Of a stretch of DNA of 64,000 bases, positions 36,822-46,805 are shown piece after piece. How positions within the stretch are numbered: the stretch's first letter is position 1; every line of letters begins with the position of its first letter. Origin of the DNA: Paracoccaceae bacterium (GTDB lineage: Bacteria; Pseudomonadota; Alphaproteobacteria; Rhodobacterales; Rhodobacteraceae); contig CACBXB010000009.1 in the NCBI GenBank assembly GCA_902543185.1, positions 1-64,000 on the forward strand. The letters run 5' to 3'. The notes under the pieces were generated by a model. The model was not told the origin of the DNA. It saw only the letters and a program-made list of their open reading frames with translations, and ran no database searches. Position numbers and translations under genes: made by a program.

Positions 36822-38606
36822 TTAACTCTTTTTCAGAACATAAGAGCCCGGCGCATCAGATAAAGGGGGATAACTTGTTGATCCCTCTTTTCTAGCTTCT
36901 ACTTGATTACCCGAATAAGAATTTATCCATTTTTCCCAATCCGGCCACCAACTACCTGAAAAATGGTTAGCTTTTCTTCTCCAACTTTCTGAGTCTAAGG
37001 TTAAATTTTGGTTAAGGTAGTAGCCATATTTATTCTTAGCAGGTGGATTTATTATTCCGGCAATATGTCCAGATTCAGCGAGGATGAATTTCTTTTCCTC
37101 TGAGCCCATTAATTGAACGCCCCTATAGCTATCTTTCCAAGCCGCTATATGATCAGTTTCACATCCAATAGCAAATACTGGTATACGAATATTATCCAAA
37201 GCAACAGGAATACCTTTCACTTCAAATTCACCCAAAGAGAATCTATTCTTCTGACAAAGACCACGAAGATACTCAATTACCATTTTCCCAGGCAAGTTTG
37301 AGCCATCGCCATTCCAATATAATAGATCGAAGGCCGGCGGCGTCTGACCCATCATATAACTCTTTATAGCGGGAGAATATATAAGATCATTGGATCTTAA
37401 AAAACTAAAAGTACGTGCCATTATAAAGCTTTTAAGAATTCCAGACTGACTAACTTCTTCTTCTATTGCATCTATAAAATCATTTTGAAGGAAGGGCGTA
37501 AATTCTCCCTGCTGAGCAAAGTCAGTGAGTGTTGTGAAAAAAGTGGCGGATCTAATAGAACTATCTTTAGTTTTATTCAGATATGCCAACGTTAAACCAA
37601 GCGCTGTTCCTCCAATGCAATAACCTATTGCATTTATCTGATCTTTAGCTGTGATCGATTTGATAACCTGTATTACCCTAAGATAACCATCGGTTATATA
37701 GTCATCCATTCCAATATCTGAATATGTTTCGTCCGGATTAACCCACGAAACTACAAAAACACTATACCCTTTGGATACCAGCCATGAAACCAAACTATTT
37801 TGTTTTCTCAAATCAAGAATATAAAATTTATTTATCCAAGGCGGAAATATAACTAACGGTATTTCGAAAACATTTTCAGTCTCAGAAGTATACTGGATAA
37901 GCTCTAATAAATTATTTCTATAAACGACTTTTCCTTTTTGTATCCCTAAATTTTTTCCGACTTCAAATGCTTTATCATCAGCCAGGCGAACTATAAGCTC
38001 ACCATCGTTTGCTTCCAAATCGGTAATCAAATTCTCGAGACCATCAATCAACGATTGCCCATTGGTTTCCAGAGCGAGTTCAATAGCATCAGGGTTAGTA
38101 CCTAAAAAGTTAGTTGGTGCCATCATTTCAACAATTTGATCGGTGAAATAGATTAAACGTTTCTTCTCTTGCTCTGGCAAACCGTCAATATTTCGAGCTG
38201 TACTTTTTATTAAATCCGAGTTTTGCAAATATTGGTTTTTAATAAAATTAAAATATGGATTTGTATTCCATAATGGGTTTTCAAATCTTGTATCCATTTC
38301 TTTAGAGCCTAGCATTGATGGATCAGTCGCCAAAAATGCATTCTGCAAATCCATCATATTTTGTAATGTCTTTCCCCAAAACTCTACTTGGTGCTCTAAA
38401 ATTTTATATGGGTTTTCAGTCATACTTTGCCAATAAGCAACGGTTGTTGTCATTGCCAAATCCTGGCCAGGCCCCTGCAAGCCTGGGTCTAAAGACCTCT
38501 TTTTTTGTACTACTGCCACGAAGCGCTTACTAAGCACATCTAATTTTTCCAAATTTTGTTTTAAAACATCACTGGCTTCCACAAGTGAATTATTTTTATC
38601 TGCCAT
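36822..38606 (-). CDS. phaC: Class I poly(3-hydroxyalkanoate) synthase
   Basis: A 594-residue polymerase making PHA from hydroxyacyl-CoA on the granule surface. The alpha/beta-hydrolase core has the catalytic Cys330 in the lipase-like box GYCIGGTALG, the Asp in CETDHIAAWK and the His in SGHIAGIINPP; the N-terminal domain includes NPLWNTNPYFNFIKNQYLQ. A longer frame to 38681 adds 25 residues, but the ATG at 38606 has GGAA eight bases upstream and gives the usual ADKN start. It is divergent from phaZ across about 97 bp containing a PhaR-type site. Single-gene class I enzyme, no phaE. Confidence 0.95.
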   Translation of the reverse strand: MADKNNSLVEASDVLKQNLEKLDVLSKRFVAVVQKKRSLDPGLQGPGQDLAMTTTVAYWQSMTENPYKILEHQVEFWGKTLQNMMDLQNAFLATDPSMLGSKEMDTRFENPLWNTNPYFNFIKNQYLQNSDLIKSTARNIDGLPEQEKKRLIYFTDQIVEMMAPTNFLGTNPDAIELALETNGQSLIDGLENLITDLEANDGELIVRLADDKAFEVGKNLGIQKGKVVYRNNLLELIQYTSETENVFEIPLVIFPPWINKFYILDLRKQNSLVSWLVSKGYSVFVVSWVNPDETYSDIGMDDYITDGYLRVIQVIKSITAKDQINAIGYCIGGTALGLTLAYLNKTKDSSIRSATFFTTLTDFAQQGEFTPFLQNDFIDAIEEEVSQSGILKSFIMARTFSFLRSNDLIYSPAIKSYMMGQTPPAFDLLYWNGDGSNLPGKMVIEYLRGLCQKNRFSLGEFEVKGIPVALDNIRIPVFAIGCETDHIAAWKDSYRGVQLMGSEEKKFILAESGHIAGIINPPAKNKYGYYLNQNLTLDSESWRRKANHFSGSWWPDWEKWINSYSGNQVEARKEGSTSYPPLSDAPGSYVLKKS

Positions 38607-38629
38607 GATAAATTTTCCATGTGGTTTTT

Positions 38630-38640
38630 CTGCTTTGCAG
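38630..38640. promoter_or_regulatory. Second PhaR-type operator between phaC and phaZ
   Basis: CTGCTTTGCAG, a perfect CTGC-N3-GCAG palindrome, lies 24 bp upstream of the phaC start and 64 bp upstream of the phaZ start. Same form as the phasin-promoter site. Binding of PhaR could control phaC, phaZ or both. A confident -10/-35 pair was not found here. Confidence 0.6.
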
Positions 38641-38703
38641 CATAATAATTTTGAGTTACAAGAAAAGACTAAGAAGTGCAACAGGTAGGCTTTAGGATGC
38701 GGT

Positions 38704-39933
38704 ATGCATAAGACATTCGGCTACGACTTTATGGAAACCATTAGAAATACCAATCAATGGTTGGGAGCCAGTGCCAAAGCATTCGCTTCCTACCCGACTA
38801 TTGCCGCTACTCCAAACCCAATGATGAATTGGTTGGCAGCTTGGGGAGAAGTTACAGAGCGTAGTTTTGAACGGATGATTGCAAAACCTGATTGGAACAT
38901 TGATAGTTTCACATGCGAAGATGGACGTGATCACTTAGTAGATATTGATTTAAAAATAGAAAGACCTTTTGGGGATCTAATTCATTTTAACGTACAGGGC
39001 AGGAAAGACGCCGATAAAAAAGTGTTATTAATAGCCCCAATGTCTGGTCACTACGCCACACTTTTAACTTCTACCGTCCATAGCCTTATAGCTGACTGTG
39101 AAGTTTATATTACTGATTGGCATAATGCCCGAGATATTCCAGTTTCTGCAGGAAAGTTTGATATAGAGGACTATACTCAATATCTAATTGATTTTATAAA
39201 ATATCTTGGTCCGGATATACACGTCATTGCCGTATGTCAGCCAGCTCCTCTCGCCTTGGCGGCAACTGCTTTTGTCAGCGAATATGAAAAAAATAACATT
39301 CCGAAAAGTTTAATTCTCATAGGTGGGCCAATTGACCCTGACGCCAACCCTACAGAGGTAACCGACTTTGGAAACCGTATAACCATGGGGCAACTGGAGC
39401 ATGCAATGATACAGAATGTGGGTGTCAAATATGCTGGGATTGGGCGTCAAGTATACCCTGGCTTATTGCAGTTAACATCATTTTTATCAATGAATGCCGA
39501 CCGGCATGCCAGCGCTTTTGTTGATCAAATCCTGCGGGTCACCAAGGGCGAAGCATCAGATCACGATAAGCATAATAAATTTTATGATGAGTATCTAGCA
39601 GTGATGGACATGCCCGCAGAATTTTATCTATCTACAGTAGAACGAATTTTCCAAAATCGTGAAATCGCTAATAATAACTTTTCTATAGATGGTAAAAAAA
39701 TAGATTTCTCAAAAATCACTGATGTAAACGTCATGACAGTAGAGGGCGGAAAAGATGATATTTCAGCACCAGGACAGTGTTATGCAGCTCTAGCACTCTG
39801 CACTGGATTAAAGGATAGTAAAAAGTCTAGTTATGTTGAGCCTGACGCGGGGCACTACGGTATATTTGCCGGACGCTACTGGCGCAACAATATCAGACCC
39901 TTAGTTTTGGATACTATGGAAAAAAAAATTTAG
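38704..39933 (+). CDS. phaZ: Intracellular PHA depolymerase
   Basis: A 409-residue depolymerase that mobilises stored PHB. It has an alpha/beta-hydrolase fold with the nucleophile-type Cys178 in VCQPAPLALAATA, which replaces the usual Ser of lipases in this intracellular class. HYATLLTSTV and ITDWHNARD are family motifs; the C-terminal PDAGHYGIFAG provides the His. The N-terminus (YDFMETIRNTNQWLGASAKAF) is typical. Divergent from phaC, so synthesis and breakdown genes share one control region. Confidence 0.92.
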   Translation: MHKTFGYDFMETIRNTNQWLGASAKAFASYPTIAATPNPMMNWLAAWGEVTERSFERMIAKPDWNIDSFTCEDGRDHLVDIDLKIERPFGDLIHFNVQGRKDADKKVLLIAPMSGHYATLLTSTVHSLIADCEVYITDWHNARDIPVSAGKFDIEDYTQYLIDFIKYLGPDIHVIAVCQPAPLALAATAFVSEYEKNNIPKSLILIGGPIDPDANPTEVTDFGNRITMGQLEHAMIQNVGVKYAGIGRQVYPGLLQLTSFLSMNADRHASAFVDQILRVTKGEASDHDKHNKFYDEYLAVMDMPAEFYLSTVERIFQNREIANNNFSIDGKKIDFSKITDVNVMTVEGGKDDISAPGQCYAALALCTGLKDSKKSSYVEPDAGHYGIFAGRYWRNNIRPLVLDTMEKKI

Positions 39934-39939
39934 ACTTCC

Positions 39940-40911
39940 TCAACTTGAAGAAAAATCAAAAATGCTATCAATCATAGCCTGGGTTCCTTGAGAAAACTCT
40001 AAATTACAAGGGTAGATTTTGCCGTTTAAAACGGCATTACTGAATGCTTCTATTTGGTTTACGTAATGAGAAGCACCTGGATAACTGAAAACTTTTTCTG
40101 TGCCATCATTCATACGTTGAATAATTTCTGCTTTATCATAAACCATTGGATTAAAGGGCGCTGTAAGTTTTATAAAACCCTCTGACCCTTGAAACGTAAC
40201 TTCTTGTCGTGGTGCCATTCTCATAGATGTAATGCTGGTAAATTTAAATTTTGGAAAATCAAATGCGGCCAGCGCCCATACGTCCACACCATTTTCGTAT
40301 TTTACATCAGCATGCTGAATTGCTACCGGTTCTTGGCCTGTGACAAACCTAACTGAACCAAGGGTATAAACTCCTATGTCAGGCAAACCACCTCCACCCA
40401 TGTTCGAATTATTGCGAATATTTTTGAAGTCCGCCTGGTTATTATAACTGAACACTGAGTCAACTTGAATTAAGTCTCCCAAAACACCCGATTGAACAAT
40501 CTCTTTTGCCTTTTGCCACTGCGGATGGTGCACAATCATATAAGCTTCAGCTACTAATAACCCGGTATCATCTCTCAGTTTTATTAACTCATTAATTTCC
40601 TCAGCTCTCATCGCGATCGGTTTTTCGCATAAGACGTGTTTTCCAGATTTAATTGCCCGAATTGTCCAGCCAACATGCATGGTGTTGGGTAAAGGAATGT
40701 AAACGGCGTCAACGCCGTCGTCTGCCAACAGTTCATCATAACTTTCATAGAGTGCTAATTCTGGCTCAAGTTGCACAAATTCAGCGGCTTTTTCTTTAGA
40801 GCCAGAAGCTAGCGCGTTAAAACGATTATTTTTTGCTAATTGAATTGCCGGGGTTAAGTGCTCCAGTGCAAATTTTGATGCTCCTAAAACACCCCACCTT
40901 AAATATTCCAT
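39940..40911 (-). CDS. Gfo/Idh/MocA-family NAD(P) oxidoreductase
   Basis: A 323-residue dehydrogenase of sugars or cyclitols. The Rossmann start is RWGVLGASKFALEHLTPA, with the family EKP motif in HVLCEKPIAMRAEE and IPLPNTMHVGW. The C-terminal domain is the standard GFO_IDH beta sheet. A TTG at 40923 is open, but the ATG at 40911 has GGAG six bases upstream. It ends seven bases after phaZ (convergent). Substrate unknown: no sugar transporter or pathway gene is near. Confidence 0.87.
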   Translation of the reverse strand: MEYLRWGVLGASKFALEHLTPAIQLAKNNRFNALASGSKEKAAEFVQLEPELALYESYDELLADDGVDAVYIPLPNTMHVGWTIRAIKSGKHVLCEKPIAMRAEEINELIKLRDDTGLLVAEAYMIVHHPQWQKAKEIVQSGVLGDLIQVDSVFSYNNQADFKNIRNNSNMGGGGLPDIGVYTLGSVRFVTGQEPVAIQHADVKYENGVDVWALAAFDFPKFKFTSITSMRMAPRQEVTFQGSEGFIKLTAPFNPMVYDKAEIIQRMNDGTEKVFSYPGASHYVNQIEAFSNAVLNGKIYPCNLEFSQGTQAMIDSIFDFSSS

Positions 40912-40971
40912 TTCAATCTCCAAAATCCTTCAGTTTTAAACTTGAGGTTATTTCAGAGCAAAGTTCAATAG

Positions 40972-41865
40972 CTATTGGGAAATCATACCCTTCTCCAAAG
41001 CCATCTCGCGCATTTTTTCTTGTATTTTTTCAAAGGCACGAACTTCAATTTGCCTTACGCGCTCTCTACTTACGCCATAATTTTCGCTCAATTCCTCGAG
41101 TGTTTTTACCTCGTCGACCAAGCGTCTTTGCGTTAAAATATCTTTCTCTCGATCATTTAATCCACTCATAGCAGAATTTAGCATATCGCGCCGCATAGAT
41201 AATTCATCTTGAAATTCGTAGTCAGCAGCCTGATCGGCATCTTCGTCTTCCAACCAATCTTGCCATTCCATTGAACTCTCACCATCTGCGCTTATCATTG
41301 CGTTCAGTGATGCATCACCTCCAGACAACCTGCGGTTCATCGAAACCACTTCGGTCTCGGAAACGCCTAAATCTCCTGCAATTTTTGCAACATTATCTGG
41401 ATGCATATCCCCTTCGTCTAAAGCACCTATTCTGGATTTAGCCTTTCTCAAATTGAAAAATAGCTTTTTTTGAGCACTAGTTGTTCCCATTTTTACAAGA
41501 GACCAACTTCTCAGGATATACTCCTGAATACTCGCCCTTATCCACCACATGGCATAGGTCGCAAGACGAAAACCTTTTTCTGGATCGAAACGTTTTACCG
41601 CCTGCATCAGCCCAACATTTGCCTCCGAAATAACTTCAGCCTGCGGCAGTCCATACCCACGGTAACCCATGGCTATCTTGGCTGCCAATCTTAGGTGAGA
41701 CGTCACCATCTGATGGGCAGCATCAGAATCTTGCTCCTCAATCCAACGCTTTGCTAACATATACTCCTGTTCCGGCTCCAACATTGGGAACTTACGTATT
41801 TCTTGCAAATATCTACTCAATCCATTTTCTGGACTTGGAGCTGGAAGGTTTTTATAATTACTCAT
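40972..41865 (-). CDS. rpoH: Heat-shock sigma factor RpoH (sigma-32)
   Basis: A 297-residue sigma factor. Region 2 has EPEQEYMLAKRWIEEQD, LRLAAKIAMGYRGYGLP and TYAMWWIRASIQEYILRSWSLVK; the RpoH box QKKLFFNLRKAKSRI follows; region 4 ends with YGVSRERVRQIEVRAFEKIQ. It directs heat-shock transcription. A longer frame (41928) adds 21 residues without homology; the ATG at 41865 is taken. It follows rluD on the same strand at 112 bp. Alphaproteobacteria often carry two rpoH genes, so this may be one of a pair. Confidence 0.94.
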   Translation of the reverse strand: MSNYKNLPAPSPENGLSRYLQEIRKFPMLEPEQEYMLAKRWIEEQDSDAAHQMVTSHLRLAAKIAMGYRGYGLPQAEVISEANVGLMQAVKRFDPEKGFRLATYAMWWIRASIQEYILRSWSLVKMGTTSAQKKLFFNLRKAKSRIGALDEGDMHPDNVAKIAGDLGVSETEVVSMNRRLSGGDASLNAMISADGESSMEWQDWLEDEDADQAADYEFQDELSMRRDMLNSAMSGLNDREKDILTQRRLVDEVKTLEELSENYGVSRERVRQIEVRAFEKIQEKMREMALEKGMISQ

Positions 41866-41977
41866 TTTTATAAACCGATTATTCTCAAAAAAGTTTAAGA
41901 TATTTAAGTTTAATTTACAAAAAGTCACTGTCAGCTTAGCAAAAAATCTAACCCACTAATTGATATATTAATATTAT

Positions 41978-42997
41978 TTATTTTTTCAACCCCAGGGCCA
42001 AGTTTTGCATATCTGATGGCATATCGACTGAAAACTTCATCTGCTTACCTGTTAAAGGGTGAATAAAACCAAGAACTGATGCGTGCAAAGCCTGACGTTG
42101 AAATTCGCTGACTGAATTAAAGCTATCTTCACTCAATGCTTTGTTAGAAATTTTTTTTCGTCTTCCGTATGTAGCATCTCCAATTAAGGCGTGACCTAAA
42201 TGGGCCATGTGTGCTCTGATTTGATGGGTCCTACCAGTTTCAAGCCAGCACTCAATTAGTGAAATAACATGGGGGTTCCCAAACTTTTCAAGTACTTTGA
42301 AACGAGTAACTGCATGCCTACCTCCTTCAAATAAAACTGTTTGACGTTGACGGTCATGTTTGTGACGAGCCAAATGTGTAGAAATTTTAACCACACTTCC
42401 CAACTCAAACGAGACACCTTTGACGCCCTTTAAACGGGGGGACCCCACATCAGGAGTTCCATAGCAAAATGCGTGGTATACTCTCTCAACATTATGTTGT
42501 TCAAATTGCTCAGCCAGCCCGTGATGTGCTTTATCGTTTTTAGCAACGACCAGAAGGCCGCTCGTGTCCTTGTCTATTCTATGAACAATTCCAGGCCGTT
42601 TTTCTCCTCCAATACCAGATAAACTATTCTGACAATGGTATAGTAATGCATTCACTAGCGTATCTTTTGGCGAACCAGGAGCGGGGTGAACAACCATGCC
42701 CGCAACCTTGTTAACAACCAAGAGGTCCTCGTCCTCAAAAATTATATCTAATTTGATTTTTTGGGGTAATGTTTCAACTGGCTCCAGTTCGGGCATCAAA
42801 ACTTTGATGGACTGTCCTTCACTTACATTAACAGTTGGATTTTTAACTATATCGCCATCAACCTCTACATAGCCTTCAGTAATAAGTCGGGTTAATCGCG
42901 TCCGAGATAGACCAGCTTGGGCTGGCGCATCGCGTGAAAGCGCTTTATCTAGTCTAGAAGGCGGGCTTCTTAAAATGGAGAAACTTATTATGGGCAA
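41978..42997 (-). CDS. rluD: Ribosomal large-subunit pseudouridine synthase, RluD type
   Basis: A 339-residue RluA-family enzyme. The S4 RNA-binding domain (SRLDKALSRDAP…SRTRLTRLITEGYVEVDG) precedes the catalytic domain with Asp142 in HRIDKDTSGLLVVAK and the motif ECWLETGRTHQIRAHMAHLGHALIGD. The start is taken as TTG at 42997, ten bases downstream of a perfect AGGAGG (43008–43013); an in-frame TGA lies just upstream and no ATG is available. The first eight codon bases overlap the DUF6476 start on the other strand. Confidence 0.92.
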   Translation of the reverse strand: MPIISFSILRSPPSRLDKALSRDAPAQAGLSRTRLTRLITEGYVEVDGDIVKNPTVNVSEGQSIKVLMPELEPVETLPQKIKLDIIFEDEDLLVVNKVAGMVVHPAPGSPKDTLVNALLYHCQNSLSGIGGEKRPGIVHRIDKDTSGLLVVAKNDKAHHGLAEQFEQHNVERVYHAFCYGTPDVGSPRLKGVKGVSFELGSVVKISTHLARHKHDRQRQTVLFEGGRHAVTRFKVLEKFGNPHVISLIECWLETGRTHQIRAHMAHLGHALIGDATYGRRKKISNKALSEDSFNSVSEFQRQALHASVLGFIHPLTGKQMKFSVDMPSDMQNLALGLKK

Positions 42998-43304
42998 AGA
43001 CGATCAACCTCCTAATAGCGATTTCCCATTACCTCGAAATCTAAGGTTTTTGCAACGTTTAGTAACATTACTCACTGTATCAATGATTGGAGGAATTTTA
43101 ATTATCGCTGCACTTCTTGCCTTTAAACTTCGCTCCGAAAGTATAAATTTTCCGCAGACACTGATTCTTCCTGATGGGACCAAGCCTATAGCTTTTACAC
43201 AAACAAAAGATTGGTATTCTGTTATTACAGACGCGGATCAAATTCTGATTTACAAAAACGACGGAACTTTGATTAGGTCTATAGAAGTTCAAGATTTAGA
43301 ATAA
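42990..43304 (+). CDS. DUF6476 family single-span membrane protein
   Basis: A 104-residue protein with a cytosolic PLPRNLRFLQRLV leader, one transmembrane helix (about 31–52) and a periplasmic domain ending FTQTKDWYSVITDADQILIY. It matches the family I know as DUF6476 from Rhodobacterales; function unknown. An ATG at 42975 is open, but GGAG nine bases before the ATG at 42990 favours the latter. Its 5' end overlaps the rluD start on the other strand, an unusual head-to-head overlap. Convergent with thyX, two bases apart. Confidence 0.8.
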   Translation: MGKDDQPPNSDFPLPRNLRFLQRLVTLLTVSMIGGILIIAALLAFKLRSESINFPQTLILPDGTKPIAFTQTKDWYSVITDADQILIYKNDGTLIRSIEVQDLE

Positions 43305-43306
43305 AT

Positions 43307-44212
43307 TTATTCAACCAAAGCTCTAAACTCACGCCATTCACCTGCTGACATACCGCTGGTCTCTTTCGTGATCTGCTCTCCTTTAATCATTCGTCTAATG
43401 CAATCTAATGCCTTAGAGGACAATGTAGCCCCGCCTAGTCTATAATCTTCAAAGGCCGCATATGCGAACGGCACCCAATCGCCAACTAATTTACAAATTT
43501 CATCAGCATATACTCTAATTTCAAACTGTGCGTGGCTATCTGCGCGCAAACGCAAAAAATGTAGTAAGTTATGTAGATCTACTTTCCAGTACCACTGGGT
43601 ATAAATATTTGCTGGTAAATTCATTCGCGCAAGCTCGCGCGCCAGACCCTTTTGGCCCTCTTGGCTTATCATTTGTTCGTAATGATCATAAGTCTGAGCC
43701 GAGTCATTTTTAAGCAATCGCAGAACCTTTTCTGCCTCTTCTCCAGTCAACACCTCTCCTCGACCTTGATTGTTTATAACTGATTGAGCCGCCAATGCCT
43801 CTGGCTCAGGGATATAGAATTCCCGATCCAGAATAGAGTAACGCGCTGAATATTCGTTTACATTTGCTGTTCTGTGGCGGATCCATTGTCTAGCAACAAA
43901 AACCGGTAATTTAACGTGTAATTTCACTTCACACATTTCAAAAGGCGTTGAATGCCAGTGCCTCATTAAATATCTGATGAGTCCCTCATCATTTTGTACT
44001 GACTTTGTGCCACGGCCATAGCTGACACGGGCTGCTTGACATATTGCAGCATCGTCACCCATGTAATCTACTACCCTTACAAAGCCGTGATCTAGAACAG
44101 GGTAAACCTTATAAAGATGATTTTCCATACCCACGCTGACCGCTCGAAGTGTCTGGTTTTTCTCGGACCTCAGTGCATCGATATCGGCTTGCTGTTCGGG
44201 GGTCACTGGCAT
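43307..44212 (-). CDS. thyX: Flavin-dependent thymidylate synthase
   Basis: A 301-residue enzyme making dTMP from dUMP using FAD and methylene-tetrahydrofolate. The ThyX signature is complete: Arg112-His-Arg…Asn119-Glu120-x-Ser122-x-Arg124 in [14 protein letters not shown], and [16 protein letters not shown] with [12 protein letters not shown] follow. Presence of thyX suggests that dTMP is made without classical ThyA, though a thyA elsewhere is possible. It diverges from the glyoxalase gene across about 185 bp. Confidence 0.95.
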   Translation of the reverse strand: MPVTPEQQADIDALRSEKNQTLRAVSVGMENHLYKVYPVLDHGFVRVVDYMGDDAAICQAARVSYGRGTKSVQNDEGLIRYLMRHWHSTPFEMCEVKLHVKLPVFVARQWIRHRTANVNEYSARYSILDREFYIPEPEALAAQSVINNQGRGEVLTGEEAEKVLRLLKNDSAQTYDHYEQMISQEGQKGLARELARMNLPANIYTQWYWKVDLHNLLHFLRLRADSHAQFEIRVYADEICKLVGDWVPFAYAAFEDYRLGGATLSSKALDCIRRMIKGEQITKETSGMSAGEWREFRALVE

Positions 44213-44302
44213 CTTCGAATCCTTTTAATCAACTTTTGCTTACCATATATTGTGCATCTAAGATAATAAACCGCAACATACATTTTATTCCCTAGATCGG
44301 AT

Positions 44303-44398
44303 ATGGACTGGCTTTATTCCAAAACCTTAGCTAAAAATTACTTCATACGAATGAAAAATTTGAATTTAAAAAAAGACTGTGGGGAAAGGTGTAAGTAA
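44303..44398 (+). CDS. Possible 31-residue leader ORF coupled to the glyoxalase gene
   Basis: A short frame, basic and Lys-rich (NLNLKKDCGERCK at its end), whose TAA shares its last base with the ATG of the glyoxalase gene (TAATG). The overlap type is the same as at true coupled genes in this window. The ribosome site is weak. It may be a leader peptide or chance; I do not recognise it. Confidence 0.25.
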   Translation: MDWLYSKTLAKNYFIRMKNLNLKKDCGERCK

Positions 44399-44826
44399 TG
44401 AAAACTAAATATCTGCACACAATGGTACGTGTAAAAAACCTTGAAGCTTCGATAGCATTTTATGAGCTTTTGGGTTTAAAAAAAATTCGCCATCATGACA
44501 GTGAACAGGGAAGGTTCAGCCTAATCTTCATGGCACCTGAGGGACAAGAAGAATGCCCTGTCGAACTCACATATAATTGGGATGGAGACGAGGGTCTCCC
44601 AAGCGATAGCAGACACTTCGGACATTTGGCATATGAAGTAGAAAATATATATGAAATGTGTGACCATTTGATGGAAAATGGCGTGACGATTAATAGGCCC
44701 CCGAGAGATGGAAGAATGGCGTTTGTGAGGTCCCCAGACAATATATCAGTAGAGATTTTACAAGCTGGAGGAGCCTTGGAAATTAAAGAACCTTGGGCTT
44801 CTATGGAAAACATTGGGCATTGGTAG
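44398..44826 (+). CDS. gloA: Lactoylglutathione lyase (glyoxalase I)
   Basis: A 142-residue metalloenzyme turning the methylglyoxal–glutathione hemithioacetal into lactoylglutathione. The betaalphabeta units are clear: LHTMVRVKNLEASIAFYELLG with the metal His, CPVELTYNWD, RHFGHLAYEVENIYEMCDHL and a final SPDNISVEILQ with metal Glu. Slightly longer at the C-terminus than the minimal enzyme. AAAGG lies seven bases before the ATG. It works with the glutathione kept reduced by Gor elsewhere in the window. Confidence 0.92.
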   Translation: MKTKYLHTMVRVKNLEASIAFYELLGLKKIRHHDSEQGRFSLIFMAPEGQEECPVELTYNWDGDEGLPSDSRHFGHLAYEVENIYEMCDHLMENGVTINRPPRDGRMAFVRSPDNISVEILQAGGALEIKEPWASMENIGHW

Positions 44827-44849
44827 AAATAAGGGCAGTGCCAAATATT

Positions 44850-45122
44850 TTAACAAGACAAGCCACCTGAATTGGAAATAAAGTTCTTTATGTCTTCAAT
44901 AAGGTCAACAAATTCTTTTTTTGGATCAACTTGGCCGGTAGACCACTGGTATAGATCTTGATCGTTTTCCAAAAGTAAATTTTCAAAATTTTCAAGTTCT
45001 AGCTCTGACATCGAATTTAAATTCAAATCAGCAAAATTTTTTAAGATTAAATCCATTTCCTTTATTCCACGGCGCATGGAACGCATCTTTAGTCTTTTGC
45101 GTTTTATTGCCAATTCCTCCAT
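44850..45122 (-). CDS. sdhE: Succinate dehydrogenase flavinylation factor SdhE
   Basis: A 90-residue protein of the SdhE/SDHAF2 family, which promotes covalent FAD attachment to SdhA. The conserved RGxxE motif is at residues 18–22 (RRGIKEMDLIL), followed by a DLYQWSTGQV motif. All-helical, acidic. It lies three bases after the XRE regulator gene on the same strand, so the pair is co-transcribed. The sdh operon is not in this window. Confidence 0.9.
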   Translation of the reverse strand: MEELAIKRKRLKMRSMRRGIKEMDLILKNFADLNLNSMSELELENFENLLLENDQDLYQWSTGQVDPKKEFVDLIEDIKNFISNSGGLSC

Positions 45123-45125
45123 GGT

Positions 45126-45503
45126 CTAATTAAGTTTTCCGCTAGCTCTGAGCTTATTTTCTATACTATTAATTCTATCAACACTTTTAAGTAAATTTAT
45201 TCTTAATGCGGCCAACTCTTTGAGGGACTCTTGCAAATCATCTGGCACCTCATATGATTTCTTAGGATCCTCAACTCCTGTCCCCTCAGCACTAATTAAC
45301 CAAGTAATTGATACATTCAACAAACCAGCCAGCATGGAGAGCCGATTTGCGCGTGGCTCTGAATTATCGTTTTCCCATGATTTAATAGTTGAATTTTTCA
45401 CCCCCAGGCGCTTCGCTAAATCCTGCTGTGATAAATTTGATTTTTCTCTTGCAGCCACCAACCTGTCACCAAAAGTAGCTTTATCTGGCCCGTACCAATC
45501 CAT
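45126..45503 (-). CDS. XRE-family helix-turn-helix regulator
   Basis: A 125-residue DNA-binding protein. The N-terminal HTH_3 domain (about 11–65) reads GDRLVAAREKSNLSQQDLAKRLG and VKNSTIKSWENDNSEPRANRL, followed by a short coiled-coil tail (RINLLKSVDRINSIENKL) that may dimerise. No metabolite-binding domain. It diverges from the aspartate aminotransferase gene across 94 bp with inverted repeats, which it could regulate, and is coupled to sdhE. Regulon unknown. Confidence 0.85.
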   Translation of the reverse strand: MDWYGPDKATFGDRLVAAREKSNLSQQDLAKRLGVKNSTIKSWENDNSEPRANRLSMLAGLLNVSITWLISAEGTGVEDPKKSYEVPDDLQESLKELAALRINLLKSVDRINSIENKLRASGKLN

Positions 45504-45563
45504 ATTATTTTACCTGCAACGCCTCTTATATATTGCTTGAATGGTTTATTGCAGCACTTTAAG

Positions 45564-45584
45564 ACAATTCAAACGATTGTACAA
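45564..45584. promoter_or_regulatory. Candidate operator between XRE regulator and aminotransferase genes
   Basis: ACAAT-N7-ATTGT (45564–45580) overlaps a second palindrome TTGTACAA (45577–45584) just upstream of the aminotransferase start. Twofold symmetry next to a gene for a small HTH protein suggests its binding site; no experiment-based motif is known to me. Confidence 0.45.
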
Positions 45585-45597
45585 ACGGATCAAATAA

Positions 45598-46800
<1,203 letters not shown>

Positions 46801-46805
46801 TTTTA

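Noticed and set aside
38607-38681. Longer PhaC start at 38681
   Set aside because: The extension runs through the PhaR-type operator and lacks a ribosome site; 38606 has one.
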